Of a stretch of DNA of 64,000 nt, positions 25,428 to 36,835 are shown piece by piece. The translations under genes were made by a program, and so were the position numbers. The stretch is from Burkholderiales bacterium PBB1 (GTDB lineage Bacteria; Pseudomonadota; Gammaproteobacteria; Burkholderiales; Burkholderiaceae_C). Position 1 is the stretch's first letter. Every line of letters begins with the position of its first letter. Location of the stretch: the NCBI GenBank assembly GCA_002255905.1, contig NKIN01000003.1, forward strand, positions 223,925-287,924. Reading direction: 5' to 3'. The notes under the pieces were generated by a model. It saw only the letters and a list, made by a program, of their open reading frames with translations. It ran no database searches and was not told the origin of the DNA.

Positions 25428-27584
25428 TCAGCGCGGTGCGGCGAGGTCGCGCATCACCCGGTGAACAGCGCGCTGGATCAGCTGCGTGTCCGACACCGGC
25501 TTGACAAGGCCCTCGGTCACGAGTCGAGCCAGTGCTTGGCGCGTGATGGAATGCGTTCGGCCCGCTGTCTCGCCGGCGAACACGAAGTAGTTCAGAGAGT
25601 CGCTGCGCCAGAGCAACTGAACGGTGCGCCAGCGACCGCTGAGGAACCAACGGCAGCTGGAGCCGGGCGTCATCGCGTCGATCGGGCGATCGGGCCGGGT
25701 CTCTGGTGCATCGCTGTCGGACATCAGCTCGGCCGGGACGGTGTCCATCGAGAAGACCTCGATCAGTGAATCTGCGAAGCCCTGGACCGACGGAGCTGGC
25801 GCGCTTGACGGGCCTTCGTCACGCAGGCGCTGAAAGATCTCCTGCGGGGTGGCTTCCCGGGCACTGGCGCGTTCGCCTGGGCGCAGGGATTCGGTGTGCA
25901 CCATCATCAATTCATCGAGTACCGCCTGTTGCTGATCCTCGGGAAGTGCCACCAGCGCCATGCCCGCACGCAGGCGCTTGAGCAGATCCGGCAGCAGCCC
26001 GAGCAGCCGCTGGCGACTCTGTGGATGGTCGGGGATGCGCAGGCTCCACAGCAGATCGTCAGCGGTCTTGAGGGCACTGACCGTGCGCTCATCGTTGTCG
26101 CCGTAGCGAAGCATCGTCTCTGTGAGCACGCGGGCCCAGTCCCGGCTCAGGAATTCACGCAGGCGAGGGGTGGTCCGCACCTGTCGGACCTGTTCGGCCA
26201 TCTGCTGCGACATGGCTTGCTCCAGCGCGTCCCGTCGCTCATTGACGGTCAGCGCGGCGATGCTGTTCTCGGCACGTTCCTGCTGCGCTCGCAGTTCCTG
26301 GCTCAGGTGCGCCTCCAGGCGCACCAGCCCCTTGGTGAAGACCGATGTGGCCTGCTGCGGTGCCGCGGCGATGTCGCTGGCCAGTGATTCGCAGAAGGTG
26401 AGTAGCCGTGCCCCCCGCGGGTCGCCAGCTTGCGGCCAGACCTGGGATGCCTGCGCAATGCGGTTCATCAACAGCCACACCGGATGCTGGTGGCTGTCGA
26501 GCAGCGTGTGGTCGATCAGGCACAGGCGCAGCACCGATGCCTGCAGGCGCGCCATCACGTGACGCAGCTCGGGCGAGATCTGATCGTCAGACAGCACCGC
26601 CTCGAAGATCCGCGACAGCAAGTTGACCAGATGCGGATCCACTCCCTCGGGCACGTTCGCATTCGCCAAGCCCGCCATGCTGTGTAAGCCCGCGGCCCGG
26701 GGAGCGGCTGGCGCTGACGAGCCTGGCATCGCAAGCGACGTGGGCGCCCGCGGCGCGCCCACGGAACGGCTTTGCAGCAAAGCGCTGATCTGTTGCAACG
26801 CTTGTTCGAAGTCCTTCGGTGTCGCCGCGGGCGGTGTCGGCGCGGCAGCGGTGCTGCTGGTGGCAAGCACCATGGTTCGATAGATGCTCGGCGTGACACC
26901 CTGGGACTCCAGGCGCGTGCAGGCAGCCGCCCAGGCCATCTTGAGCTGGCCGGCGATGACCCCCGCCGCGGTGCGCAGCAGCAGACCACGTTGTGCCGAG
27001 GCCGGGCAGATGGCAGAGCAGGCATCCCACAGTGCCTGCGCATACAAGGCGGGCCGCAGAGGATTGGATTCGGCGCTGACGTGCGCCTGGCCGATCAGCG
27101 TCGACGTGAAAGTTTGCAACTCCCGCAGTTCCCATTCGGCGGCACTGTCGATCCACTGGGCCGCGCGGGAGATCTCGATATCGGCCTCGACGCGGGTCTC
27201 GTCCATCAGCTGCAAGCCACCTGCGACCGTGGTGTTGCCGGTGGTCGATGCGTTGTCCACGCCTTGCATATCGGCCATGACCAGCGCTTGCAGGCTGTCG
27301 ACGAAGGCTTGTACGAACGGCGCGGACCCACGCCGCAGCGCCTCGATGACTTCCTGCTGTACTTGGCGATCTGCTGCCGCAGCGGTCGTACCGGGCTTGG
27401 CCGGTTGCTGCAACTGCGTCAAGGTTGCCGCTGCCGTGCGTTCTGCCAGCGCAGGCGCCCGGGACAACTCGTCCTCGACGAAGCGCAACATCAAGGGAGA
27501 AACCGGCATGGGCGTGGAGGGTTGCCTTTCCGCAGGGATTATCTGGTCGATTGAACGAAGCAAACCAATGCTTTGATGCTCCAT
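25428..27584 (-). CDS. DUF1631 family protein
   Basis: The 718-residue protein matches the uncharacterised DUF1631 family of Beta- and Gammaproteobacteria. It is mostly helical and alanine-rich, with low-complexity linkers around residues 250-300. The conserved C-terminal block contains SCRWFLSGRWRTVQLLWRS and NYFVFAGETAGRTHSI, resembling a PilZ-like barrel. No signal peptide or membrane segment is seen. The start is doubtful. ATGs at 27590 and 27584 have no ribosome binding site and lie directly against the groE terminator; the next in-frame candidate is near 27511. Function unknown; a cyclic-di-GMP link through the PilZ-like end is only a guess. Confidence 0.8.
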   Translation of the reverse strand: MEHQSIGLLRSIDQIIPAERQPSTPMPVSPLMLRFVEDELSRAPALAERTAAATLTQLQQPAKPGTTAAAADRQVQQEVIEALRRGSAPFVQAFVDSLQALVMADMQGVDNASTTGNTTVAGGLQLMDETRVEADIEISRAAQWIDSAAEWELRELQTFTSTLIGQAHVSAESNPLRPALYAQALWDACSAICPASAQRGLLLRTAAGVIAGQLKMAWAAACTRLESQGVTPSIYRTMVLATSSTAAAPTPPAATPKDFEQALQQISALLQSRSVGAPRAPTSLAMPGSSAPAAPRAAGLHSMAGLANANVPEGVDPHLVNLLSRIFEAVLSDDQISPELRHVMARLQASVLRLCLIDHTLLDSHQHPVWLLMNRIAQASQVWPQAGDPRGARLLTFCESLASDIAAAPQQATSVFTKGLVRLEAHLSQELRAQQERAENSIAALTVNERRDALEQAMSQQMAEQVRQVRTTPRLREFLSRDWARVLTETMLRYGDNDERTVSALKTADDLLWSLRIPDHPQSRQRLLGLLPDLLKRLRAGMALVALPEDQQQAVLDELMMVHTESLRPGERASAREATPQEIFQRLRDEGPSSAPAPSVQGFADSLIEVFSMDTVPAELMSDSDAPETRPDRPIDAMTPGSSCRWFLSGRWRTVQLLWRSDSLNYFVFAGETAGRTHSITRQALARLVTEGLVKPVSDTQLIQRAVHRVMRDLAAPR

Positions 27585-27592
27585 GGTCATGA

Positions 27593-27618
27593 AAAAGGGC
27601 TGCCGAAGCAGCCCTTTT
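27593..27618 (-). terminator. Rho-independent terminator of the groESL operon
   Basis: Perfect 11-base arms (27593-27603 and 27608-27618, AAAAGGGCTGC and its complement) close a CGAA loop. On the minus strand the A-rich arm becomes the U-tract. It lies 50 bases after groEL and ends two bases before a possible DUF1631 start codon. Confidence 0.9.
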
Positions 27619-27668
27619 CAGGAACGCATGCGGGTTTCAAGCCCCAAGGGCCTGAAACCAGGGCGCAT

Positions 27669-29661
<1,993 letters not shown>

Positions 29662-29766
29662 AGCATCTCCTTGAGGGATAAAAACCGAGTTCGGTGTGGG
29701 TCGTGACGGGCGCCGAACGATGCACCGTGCAGGTTCATTCGATCATTCAGGCGGGCCCCGAATCTG

Positions 29767-29793
29767 TTAGCACTCAACGTTCGCGAGTGCTAC
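29767..29793 (-). promoter_or_regulatory. CIRCE operator (HrcA site)
   Basis: TTAGCACTC-N9-GAGTGCTAC matches the CIRCE inverted repeat TTAGCACTC-N9-GAGTGCTAA in 17 of 18 arm positions. It sits just downstream of the groES promoter -10, where HrcA would block transcription until heat shock. Confidence 0.95.
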
Positions 29794-29800
29794 CAATCAG

Positions 29801-29828
29801 ATTATAGGGACGATGCGCGCCAGTTCAA
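29801..29828 (-). promoter_or_regulatory. Sigma-70 promoter of groESL
   Basis: On the minus strand TTGAAC (29823-29828) and a perfect TATAAT (29801-29806) are separated by 16 bases. The predicted start falls at the edge of the CIRCE element, as in other HrcA-regulated groE operons. A heat-shock sigma-32 contribution cannot be excluded. Confidence 0.8.
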
Positions 29829-29900
29829 GGGGCGGTTCGCGTCGTTTTTGGCAGACGGGCCTCGGGCGTCAAGCACCCTGAGGCCCAGAAGCGGCGACTA

Positions 29901-30116
29901 TCAGTGCGGCGATGGCGCCGAGCCGTCGCTGTTGTCGTCCGGCGCCGTGCTGGTAGCCACTCGGTAGCCTTCACTTGCCCACGCCCCGAAATCGCTGTTC
30001 TTGCAGCGCGCGCTGCAAAAGGGGCGAAAGAGATTTGAGGCTGCGTACACACTGTCGCCACCACAGCCAGGGCAGCGGACGATGCGCTCTGGTACTCCTG
30101 GGGGATTCAAGAACAC
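29901..30116 (-). CDS. yacG: DNA gyrase inhibitor YacG, zinc-finger protein
   Basis: The 71-residue protein has the four zinc ligands C15-x2-C18 and C34-x3-C38 (RCPGCGG and FCSARCKN) and the family signature D-x-GAWASEGY. It binds GyrB and blocks DNA binding. The start is a GTG that overlaps the zapD stop by 10 bases, which implies translational coupling, and the acidic tail is disordered. It ends the pilB-pilC-pilD-coaE-zapD-yacG series typical of this class. Confidence 0.93.
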   Translation of the reverse strand: MFLNPPGVPERIVRCPGCGGDSVYAASNLFRPFCSARCKNSDFGAWASEGYRVATSTAPDDNSDGSAPSPH

Positions 30117-30862
30117 AGGGTCAGCTCGAAGCTGCCATCGCTGGTGTGGGGCCGCAGTCGACCCTCGGCATCCTGGCGCATCAGCCGCACCGACACCATC
30201 AGGCGATGTCCCGTGATTTCAGGCACCAGACCACCGGTCGGATCGAGACGAACGCGCATCAGGTGATAGGTACGTCCCGTCGGCAAGCTCTGCTGGAACT
30301 GCCCTGCCACGGCCGTCACTCGCTGTGGCACTCCCGAATCGCGCAGTAAACCCAGCAGCACCGTCAGCGCCTCGGCCAGCGGCAGCAGCAACGCAATCCA
30401 GCGGGCAAGGTCGCCACGGCGCTCGGCTGGCGCATGCTGCTGCCAGGCGTAGTAGGCCGGCAGATCGAATTCGCAGGTGCCGCCCGGGATGCTGATGCGA
30501 CTGCGGATGCTCATCAGCCATTCGTTGGCGGTCAAGGCCGCGCCTGCCTTGCCGGGCAACTCATTCAGTCCGGTATGGGCGTGTTCAATTTTCTGGATGA
30601 CCGCATCCAGCGCCTCTTCCGAGATCGACGGGTTGCCACGGTAGCCGTTGAGCTGGGCCCTTTGCCGCTCCAGATCTTTGAGCAGGTCGGATTTCAGGTC
30701 GGCGCGCGAGGCGACTTCCATGATCTCGAAGAGCGTGGCGATTGCGTAATGGTGATCCACCGCGGTATCGCGGGTGGCCAATTGCCCCAGCCGATCGAAC
30801 AAATGCTCCAGCCGAAGCATGGTGCGGATGCTTTCGTTGAACGGGTACTCGTAGAGGACCAA
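30107..30862 (-). CDS. zapD: Cell-division protein ZapD
   Basis: The 251-residue protein bundles FtsZ filaments at the septal ring. The N-terminus LVLYEYPFNESIRTMLRLEHLFDR matches the family start after the first codon. I therefore place the start at a TTG (30862) with AAGGAAGG upstream, rather than at the TTG at 30877. Conserved segments include NEWLMSIRSRISIPGGTCEFDLP. It sits 82 bases after coaE and overlaps yacG. Confidence 0.93.
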   Translation of the reverse strand: MVLYEYPFNESIRTMLRLEHLFDRLGQLATRDTAVDHHYAIATLFEIMEVASRADLKSDLLKDLERQRAQLNGYRGNPSISEEALDAVIQKIEHAHTGLNELPGKAGAALTANEWLMSIRSRISIPGGTCEFDLPAYYAWQQHAPAERRGDLARWIALLLPLAEALTVLLGLLRDSGVPQRVTAVAGQFQQSLPTGRTYHLMRVRLDPTGGLVPEITGHRLMVSVRLMRQDAEGRLRPHTSDGSFELTLCS

Positions 30863-30944
30863 GTGGCCTTCCTTCAACGGCGGGTGAAACGGCGTCAGGT
30901 GAGTGATGCGACGGCGGATCTTGATTGTTTCACAGCGATGCTCG

Positions 30945-31571
30945 TCAGAGCGATTTCCAGCTGTTCCACAACCGATCGACGTGCTCGGAAAGGACGTCGA
31001 TCGAGATGCCGTCGTTGACGATCATGTCGTCCGCGACGGCGCGCCGCTGCTCGCGCGTGGCCTGTGTGGCGATCACCGCCTTGACCGACGCCTGCGACCA
31101 TCCGGAGCGCTGCATGACCCGTGCGATCTGCGTGGCCTCGCTGCAGTCGATCACCAACACGCGGTGTACCCGATGCAGCCATTGCGGCGACTCGACCAGC
31201 AGCGGAACGTCGAAGACCAGCACAGCCGAGTCCGCCAACGAAGCCGCTTCGCTCTCAGTGTCTGCCAGGATCATCGGATGCAGGATGGCTTCCAGCCGGT
31301 GTCTGGCCGCCGGATCGTCAAAAATCAGGTCCCGCATCTGGCGACGGTCGAGTGCGCCGCGGGCATCGATGGCACTGTCTCCGAAAGCCTCTCGCAGCGC
31401 GGGAATGGCTCGCCCGCCGGCGGCGGTCAATCGCCGTGAAATCGCATCGGTGTCGACGATCCCCGCGCCGTGCGATGCCAGCAGGGCTGCGACGGTGCTT
31501 TTTCCGCTGCCGATGCCACCGGTCAGCCCGATGCGCAGCGGTTCAGCGACGCCTCTCGGCACTGCAGCCAT
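30945..31571 (-). CDS. coaE: Dephospho-CoA kinase
   Basis: The 208-residue enzyme phosphorylates dephospho-CoA in the last step of coenzyme A synthesis. The P-loop GGIGSGKS lies at residues 18-25, followed by the VFDVPLLVES motif of the family. The ATG at 31571 was chosen because a frame open to 31643 would overlap pilD and adds a non-homologous leader. It lies 31 bases after pilD. Confidence 0.95.
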   Translation of the reverse strand: MAAVPRGVAEPLRIGLTGGIGSGKSTVAALLASHGAGIVDTDAISRRLTAAGGRAIPALREAFGDSAIDARGALDRRQMRDLIFDDPAARHRLEAILHPMILADTESEAASLADSAVLVFDVPLLVESPQWLHRVHRVLVIDCSEATQIARVMQRSGWSQASVKAVIATQATREQRRAVADDMIVNDGISIDVLSEHVDRLWNSWKSL

Positions 31572-31602
31572 CAGGTGGGAGCCGACGCAATCCAGTTGGC
31601 AA

Positions 31603-32454
31603 TCAGGCCCAGCCCAGCCAATCCAGGATGGTGGGCTTGCCAATGAACAGGACCGCCAGCCCCGAGCCTGCGAGAAACGGTCCGAATGGCACGTAGCGTC
31701 CTTCGCGAAGGTTGCTGGCGAGCTTCATGCCGATGCCGACGATCGCGCCGAACACCGAGGCACCCAGTACCACCGGCAGCACCATCGACGCACCGAGCCA
31801 CGCGCCCAGCGCCGCCAGCAACTTGAAGTCGCCATGGCCCATGCCCTCCTTGCCGGTGGCCAGCTTGAAAAGCCAGTACACCGACCACAGGGACAAGTAA
31901 CCCGCCACTGCGCCCCAGACCGCTGACGACAATGGCACCGTCAGGCCGGTCGCCGCTGCAACCAGTCCCGCCCAGAGCAGCGGCAGCGTGAGGTTGTCAG
32001 GCAAAAGCGTGGTGTCCCAGTCGATGCCGGCCAGGGCCACCAGTACCGCAGCAAACCCGCACCAAGCCAGCGTGGACGCCTGTGCGCCGAAGCGCCAGGC
32101 GAGGCCCGCGAACAGCAGCGCCGTGATCAGTTCGAAGGCCGGGTAACGCGGTGATATGCGGGACTTGCAGGCCGAACACTTGCCTCCCAGTCGGAGGTAA
32201 CTCAGCACCGGGATGTTCTCGTGCCAGGCGATGCGATGACCACATGCGGGGCATCGCGACCGAGGCGTCGACAGCGTGATCTCGGCGGGCGTGTCCACTT
32301 TGATACCAAGCAGATCAGCGCTGTCGAGCTTCCAGCCCCGCTCCAGCATCAGCGGCAGCCGGTGGATGACGACGTTCAGGAAGCTACCGACACACAGCCC
32401 CAGCAACGCAAGGGTCCAGGGGGAAAGCAGCGTATCGATCAGCAGCGTATCCAT
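31603..32454 (-). CDS. pilD: Type IV prepilin peptidase/N-methyltransferase
   Basis: The 283-residue membrane enzyme cleaves and N-methylates type IV prepilins and pseudopilins. It has the cytoplasmic four-cysteine zinc loop C68-PA-C71 and C93-SA-C96. The catalytic aspartates of the aspartyl protease type lie in GIDWDTTLLPD (D145/D147) and in GMGHGDFK (D209). About seven to eight membrane helices follow the loop. The gene is 9 bases after pilC, so the pilus genes are co-transcribed. Confidence 0.96.
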   Translation of the reverse strand: MDTLLIDTLLSPWTLALLGLCVGSFLNVVIHRLPLMLERGWKLDSADLLGIKVDTPAEITLSTPRSRCPACGHRIAWHENIPVLSYLRLGGKCSACKSRISPRYPAFELITALLFAGLAWRFGAQASTLAWCGFAAVLVALAGIDWDTTLLPDNLTLPLLWAGLVAAATGLTVPLSSAVWGAVAGYLSLWSVYWLFKLATGKEGMGHGDFKLLAALGAWLGASMVLPVVLGASVFGAIVGIGMKLASNLREGRYVPFGPFLAGSGLAVLFIGKPTILDWLGWA

Positions 32455-32463
32455 CCGCCAGGA

Positions 32464-33684
32464 TCAGACCACCTGGCCGAGCTTGAAGATCGGGAGGTAC
32501 ATCGAAACCACGATGCCGCCGATCAACGTGCCCAGGATCACGATGATGAAAGGTTCCATGAGGCTGGACAGGCCCTTCACCGCCTCGTCGACCTCGTCCT
32601 CGTAGAACTCGGCCGCCTTGCCCAGCATCGCATCCAGCGAGCCGGACTCTTCGCCGATCGAGCACATCTGCAGCACCATGTTCGGGAACACGCCAGTGGT
32701 CTGCATCGAGGTGGTCAGCGACGAACCCGTCGACACGTCCTTCTGGATCTGCTCGGTCGCTTCGGCAAACACAGCATTGCCCGAGGCGCCACCAACAGAA
32801 TCCAACGCCTCGACCAGCGGCACGCCGGCTGCGAACATCGTCGACAGCGTGCGCGTCCATCGTGCGACCGCCGACTTGTTGACCAGGTCACCGAACACGG
32901 GGACTTTCAACAGCAGCCTGTCCATGGCCTTCTGCATCTTCTCGGACCGCTTCCACGACTCCAAGAAGAAGTACGTACCGCCCCCGATGAAGCCGAAGAT
33001 TGCCCACCAGTAAGTGACGAAGAACTCCGACATCGCGATCACCAGCAGCGTGGGCGCGGGAAGGTCGGCGCCGAACGAGGTGAACACGTCCTTGAATGCC
33101 GGGATGACGAAGATCATGATCACGGCCAGCACCACAAAGGCCACCACCAGCACTGCGATCGGATAGATCAGGGCCGACTTGATCTTGTTCTTGATCGCCA
33201 TGGTCTTTTCCTGGTAGATCGCCAGGCGATCCAGCAATGCTTCCAGGATGCCGCCTGCCTCACCTGCCTCGACCAGATTGCAGTACAGCGCATCGAAATA
33301 CAGCGGGTGCTTGCGGAATGCGGCCGACAAGCTGGTGCCTGTTTCGACGTCAGCGCGAATGTCGGTCAGCAGGCGGGTCAATCGCGGGTTCGGGCTGCCG
33401 CGAGCCACGATGTCGAACGACTGGATCAGCGGCACGCCGGCACGCATCATCGTGGAGAGTTGACGGGTGAAGATGGCGATGTCTTTTTGCTTGATCGCCC
33501 GACCACCACTGACGCGGCGCTTCTTGACTTTGGTGATCAGGATGCCCTGGCGGCGCAGGCTGGCATTGACCATGGCCTCGCCGCCGGCACGCATCTCACC
33601 TCGAACGATCTTGCCGTTCTTGTCCTTGCCTTCGTACTCGAAAACAGTGTCCTTGACGCGTGTTGCGGCCGCTGCAGTCGCCAT
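32464..33684 (-). CDS. pilC: Type IV pilus inner-membrane platform protein
   Basis: The 406-residue protein contains two GspF/PilC repeats. The first ends near IYQEKTMAIKNKIKSALIYP and the second includes GNAVFAEATEQIQ and MCSIGEESGSLDAML. Three membrane helices are expected. It forms the base on which PilB drives pilus assembly. It lies between pilB (67 bases upstream) and pilD. Confidence 0.96.
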   Translation of the reverse strand: MATAAAATRVKDTVFEYEGKDKNGKIVRGEMRAGGEAMVNASLRRQGILITKVKKRRVSGGRAIKQKDIAIFTRQLSTMMRAGVPLIQSFDIVARGSPNPRLTRLLTDIRADVETGTSLSAAFRKHPLYFDALYCNLVEAGEAGGILEALLDRLAIYQEKTMAIKNKIKSALIYPIAVLVVAFVVLAVIMIFVIPAFKDVFTSFGADLPAPTLLVIAMSEFFVTYWWAIFGFIGGGTYFFLESWKRSEKMQKAMDRLLLKVPVFGDLVNKSAVARWTRTLSTMFAAGVPLVEALDSVGGASGNAVFAEATEQIQKDVSTGSSLTTSMQTTGVFPNMVLQMCSIGEESGSLDAMLGKAAEFYEDEVDEAVKGLSSLMEPFIIVILGTLIGGIVVSMYLPIFKLGQVV

Positions 33685-33751
33685 GGTTCCTCCGGAACTC
33701 TCAATCCACCAACGTGCTTATCGGCAGGATTGTGGAGTTATTCATCGGTAA

Positions 33752-35470
33752 TCACTCGTTCGTGCATGCGATCACTTCTTCCAGCGTCGTGACGCCCGCC
33801 CGTACTTTCACCAAGCCGGACTGTCGCAGGTCGCGCACGCCTTCACGCTGGGCTTGCTCGGCGATGTCCACCGCGGTGCCTTCGGTCAGGATGATGCGTT
33901 GGATCTCTTCAGAGATCGGCATCACCTGGTAGATGCCCACGCGGCCCCGGTAACCGTTTGTACAAGCGGAGCAACCCACAGCGCGGTACGGCTTCCAGGT
34001 GCCGTTCAGCTCGCTTTCGGTGAAGCCCGCCTTGAGCAGCGCTTCGCGAGGATAGTCAGCGGGTGCCTTGCAGCCCTCGCAAAGCTTGCGTGCCAGCCGC
34101 TGGGCAGTGATCAGCAGCACGCTGGAGGCGATGTTGAACGGCGCGACACCCATGTTGAGCATGCGGGTCAGCGTGGTCGGGGCGTCGTTGGTGTGCAGCG
34201 TCGACATCACCATGTGGCCGGTTTGCGCCGCCTTGATCGCGATGTCGGCGGTCTCCAGATCCCGGATTTCGCCCACCATGATGATGTCCGGATCCTGGCG
34301 CAGGAAGGACTTCAGCGCGACGGCGAAGTTCAGGCCAGCCTTGTCGTTGACGTTGACCTGGTTGATGCCTGGGAGGTTGATTTCCGCCGGGTCTTCAACG
34401 GTCGAGATGTTGACGCCGGGCTGATTCAGGATGTTCAGGCAGGTGTACAGCGAGACGGTCTTGCCAGAGCCGGTCGGCCCGGTCACCAGGACCATGCCGT
34501 AGGGGCGCTGGATGCAATGCAGCAGACGATCGCGCTCGATCTTTTCGTAGCCGAGCGCCTCGATGCCCAGCTTGGCACTGGAGGCATCCAGGATCCGGAT
34601 CACGATCTTTTCACCGAACAGCGTGGGCAGCGTGCTGACGCGGAAGTCGATGGACTTGCTTCCGAACTTCAGCTTCATCCGGCCGTCCTGCGGGACGCGC
34701 TTTTCGGCGATGTCCAGCCGCGAGATCACCTTGATGCGCGACGAGAGCTTGTCCTTGATCGCGATGGGGGGCTGCGTGATCTCGCGCAATTCGCCGTCAA
34801 CCCGGAACCGCACCCGGTAGTGGTATTCGTACGGCTCGAAATGAAGGTCTGACGCCCGCGCGTTGATGGCATCGATCAGCATTTTTTGCAGAAAGCGCAC
34901 CACCGGCGCGTCTTCGACATCCGGTGCAGCCTCCGCAGCTTCCTGACTCGTGACATCGTCGGTGACATCGAACTCGAAGTCGCCCGAGGCCATCGACTCG
35001 AGGGTTTCCGTCGCACTGGTGCTGCTGGATTCGACGATCTTCGACAGCTTGTCGTGTTCTACGATGACCCACTCGGGCGTCAGCTGGGTCGCGAACTTGA
35101 TGCGCTCGACCGCCTCTTGGTCGGTGGGGTCGGCACCGCCGATGAACAGGCGCCCACCGCGTTTGCCCAGAACAACGATCTGGTATTGCGACGCCAGCTT
35201 GCCCTCGATGATGTTGCGCGGCAGCTTCTGCGCATCGACTGCATTCAAGTCGAGCAGCGGCAGCGCCAAGGCGGATGACAGCGTGTGGGCCAGATCGGCG
35301 GGAGACACCGCGCCTGCAGCAATCACCGATGCAACGAAGCTGATCTTCTTTTCGCGAGCCGACTTGACCAGGCTCTCTGCGGCCTTCTCGTTCAGTTTGC
35401 CGGCGTGGACAAGAACCCGAGCAACGCCGGACAAGGCGGATTGCGGCGCTTCAGCGAGGGTGTCTGCCAT
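33752..35470 (-). CDS. pilB: Type IV pilus assembly ATPase
   Basis: The 572-residue ATPase has an N-terminal MshEN/GspE-N domain, Walker A GPTGSGKT, the Asp box and Walker B region IIMVGEIRDLETAD, and the tetracysteine zinc motif CEGCKAP with CSACTNGYRG near the C-terminus. It powers pilus extension through PilC. The tRNA-Pro gene lies just upstream on the same strand. Confidence 0.97.
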   Translation of the reverse strand: MADTLAEAPQSALSGVARVLVHAGKLNEKAAESLVKSAREKKISFVASVIAAGAVSPADLAHTLSSALALPLLDLNAVDAQKLPRNIIEGKLASQYQIVVLGKRGGRLFIGGADPTDQEAVERIKFATQLTPEWVIVEHDKLSKIVESSSTSATETLESMASGDFEFDVTDDVTSQEAAEAAPDVEDAPVVRFLQKMLIDAINARASDLHFEPYEYHYRVRFRVDGELREITQPPIAIKDKLSSRIKVISRLDIAEKRVPQDGRMKLKFGSKSIDFRVSTLPTLFGEKIVIRILDASSAKLGIEALGYEKIERDRLLHCIQRPYGMVLVTGPTGSGKTVSLYTCLNILNQPGVNISTVEDPAEINLPGINQVNVNDKAGLNFAVALKSFLRQDPDIIMVGEIRDLETADIAIKAAQTGHMVMSTLHTNDAPTTLTRMLNMGVAPFNIASSVLLITAQRLARKLCEGCKAPADYPREALLKAGFTESELNGTWKPYRAVGCSACTNGYRGRVGIYQVMPISEEIQRIILTEGTAVDIAEQAQREGVRDLRQSGLVKVRAGVTTLEEVIACTNE

Positions 35471-35544
35471 TCAGTGCCCGGTGGTCGAAAGATCAACTGA
35501 CGAATGGGCTTCTGCGAAGAAGTTAAGGCCCATGACCCAGAAAT

Positions 35545-35621
35545 TGGTCGGGGTGAGAGGATTCGAACCTCCGGCCTCTACGTCCCGAACGTAGCGCTCT
35601 ACCAGGCTAAGCTACACCCCG
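35545..35621 (-). tRNA. tRNA-Pro (anticodon CGG)
   Basis: The minus strand folds into a 77-base cloverleaf including an encoded CCA. The acceptor CGGGGTG pairs with CACCCCG, the anticodon stem CTACG pairs with CGTAG around loop TTCGGGA, giving anticodon CGG, and the T arm GGAGG/CCTCT region holds the usual TTCGAAT. Confidence 0.95.
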
Positions 35622-35657
35622 AATTCCAGCGTCTGAAAATGATTTGTCTCGGAAATC

Positions 35658-36653
35658 TCAGGACGAGCGGTCAAGTGAACGTACACACAAGTTTATCAGA
35701 GCGTCCCGGTAAATCGAGGGGCGCAAGCCCACCAGACTTTGTTGTGCGAGTTGGATTTGTTCACGGGCTGCTTCTCGTGTTGCGTCAATCGAGCCGGTGC
35801 GGCGCACGACTTCAATGACCTCGGGTAGACGTGCGACCTCGCCTTCGAGGATGGCCGCCCGAATCAGCTCGCGCTCGGCTGTGCTGCCGCGCTCCATGGC
35901 CAGCAACAGAGGCAGCGTGGGCTTGCCCTCGCGCAAATCGTCACCGACGTTCTTGCCGAGTTCAGCGGTGGTTCCCTCGTAGTCAAGCAGATCATCGACC
36001 AGTTGGAACGCAGTACCCAGTGAGCGCCCGTAATTCGCGCAGGCCTCCTCGATCTCGGATGGCGCTTCGGCCAGCACCGCTCCCAGCCGAGCACTGGCCT
36101 CGAACAATTTGGCCGTCTTGAAGCGGATCACCTTCAGGTAGTCGCTGACGTGCACATCGGGGTTGTGCATGTTCATCAACTGCAGCACCTCTCCTTCAGC
36201 GATGACATTGGTGGCGTCTGACAGTACCTCCAGTACGCGCATCCTGTTCACCGACACCATCATCTGGAAGGCGCGTGAATAGACGAAATCGCCCACCAGT
36301 ATGCTGGCGGCATTGCCAAACAGCGCGTTGGCAGTCTTCTTCCCGCGCCGCAGATCCGATTCATCGACCACGTCGTCGTGGAGCAGTGTGGCCGTGTGGA
36401 TGAACTCCACCGTCGCCGCCAGTTCGAATCGCTCGGGCCCGCGAAAGCCCAAGGCGTTCGCGAACAGCAGCACGAGCATGGGTCTGACCCGCTTGCCGCC
36501 AGCGCCGGTGATGTACCCGGCAATCTGGTTGACGAGCACGACCTGCGATGCCAGGCGCTGGGTGATGACCGCATCGACTTCCTGCATCTCTGCCTCCATC
36601 AGACTGGCGTCTGCGGGGGCGACATTGTTGTAGGCGTTGGGTTCGGCGCGCAC
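35658..36653 (-). CDS. ispB: Octaprenyl diphosphate synthase
   Basis: The 331-residue trans-prenyltransferase makes the ubiquinone side-chain. The first aspartate-rich motif is LHDDVVDE (D93-D97) and the second is QLVDDLLDYEG. Small residues before the first motif fit a long-chain product. The GTG start has AAAGG upstream. It is divergent from rplU across 182 bases. Confidence 0.94.
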   Translation of the reverse strand: MRAEPNAYNNVAPADASLMEAEMQEVDAVITQRLASQVVLVNQIAGYITGAGGKRVRPMLVLLFANALGFRGPERFELAATVEFIHTATLLHDDVVDESDLRRGKKTANALFGNAASILVGDFVYSRAFQMMVSVNRMRVLEVLSDATNVIAEGEVLQLMNMHNPDVHVSDYLKVIRFKTAKLFEASARLGAVLAEAPSEIEEACANYGRSLGTAFQLVDDLLDYEGTTAELGKNVGDDLREGKPTLPLLLAMERGSTAERELIRAAILEGEVARLPEVIEVVRRTGSIDATREAAREQIQLAQQSLVGLRPSIYRDALINLCVRSLDRSS

Positions 36654-36835
36654 GCTGGCCTTTGTCGGGAAAGGCCCGAATTATAGAAATGCGACAGTCG
36701 GCCCGCAGGCTGCGTTTGCCTGCACTTGCGCAAGCCAGCGCAAACGGGCGAATTCGGGCTAGAATTGAGGGCTACGCCAAATGCTGAGCCAGCATTGCAT
36801 GGCACGCAACAAAGAATTCAATCGAAAGGACTGAA
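36654..36835. promoter_or_regulatory. Divergent promoter region of ispB and rplU
   Basis: A TAGAAT hexamer at 36760-36765 on the plus strand is a plausible -10 for the ribosomal protein operon, but no good -35 is found 16-18 bases upstream. A low-complexity CGGGC-containing stretch precedes it. No gene lies here. Confidence 0.4.
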
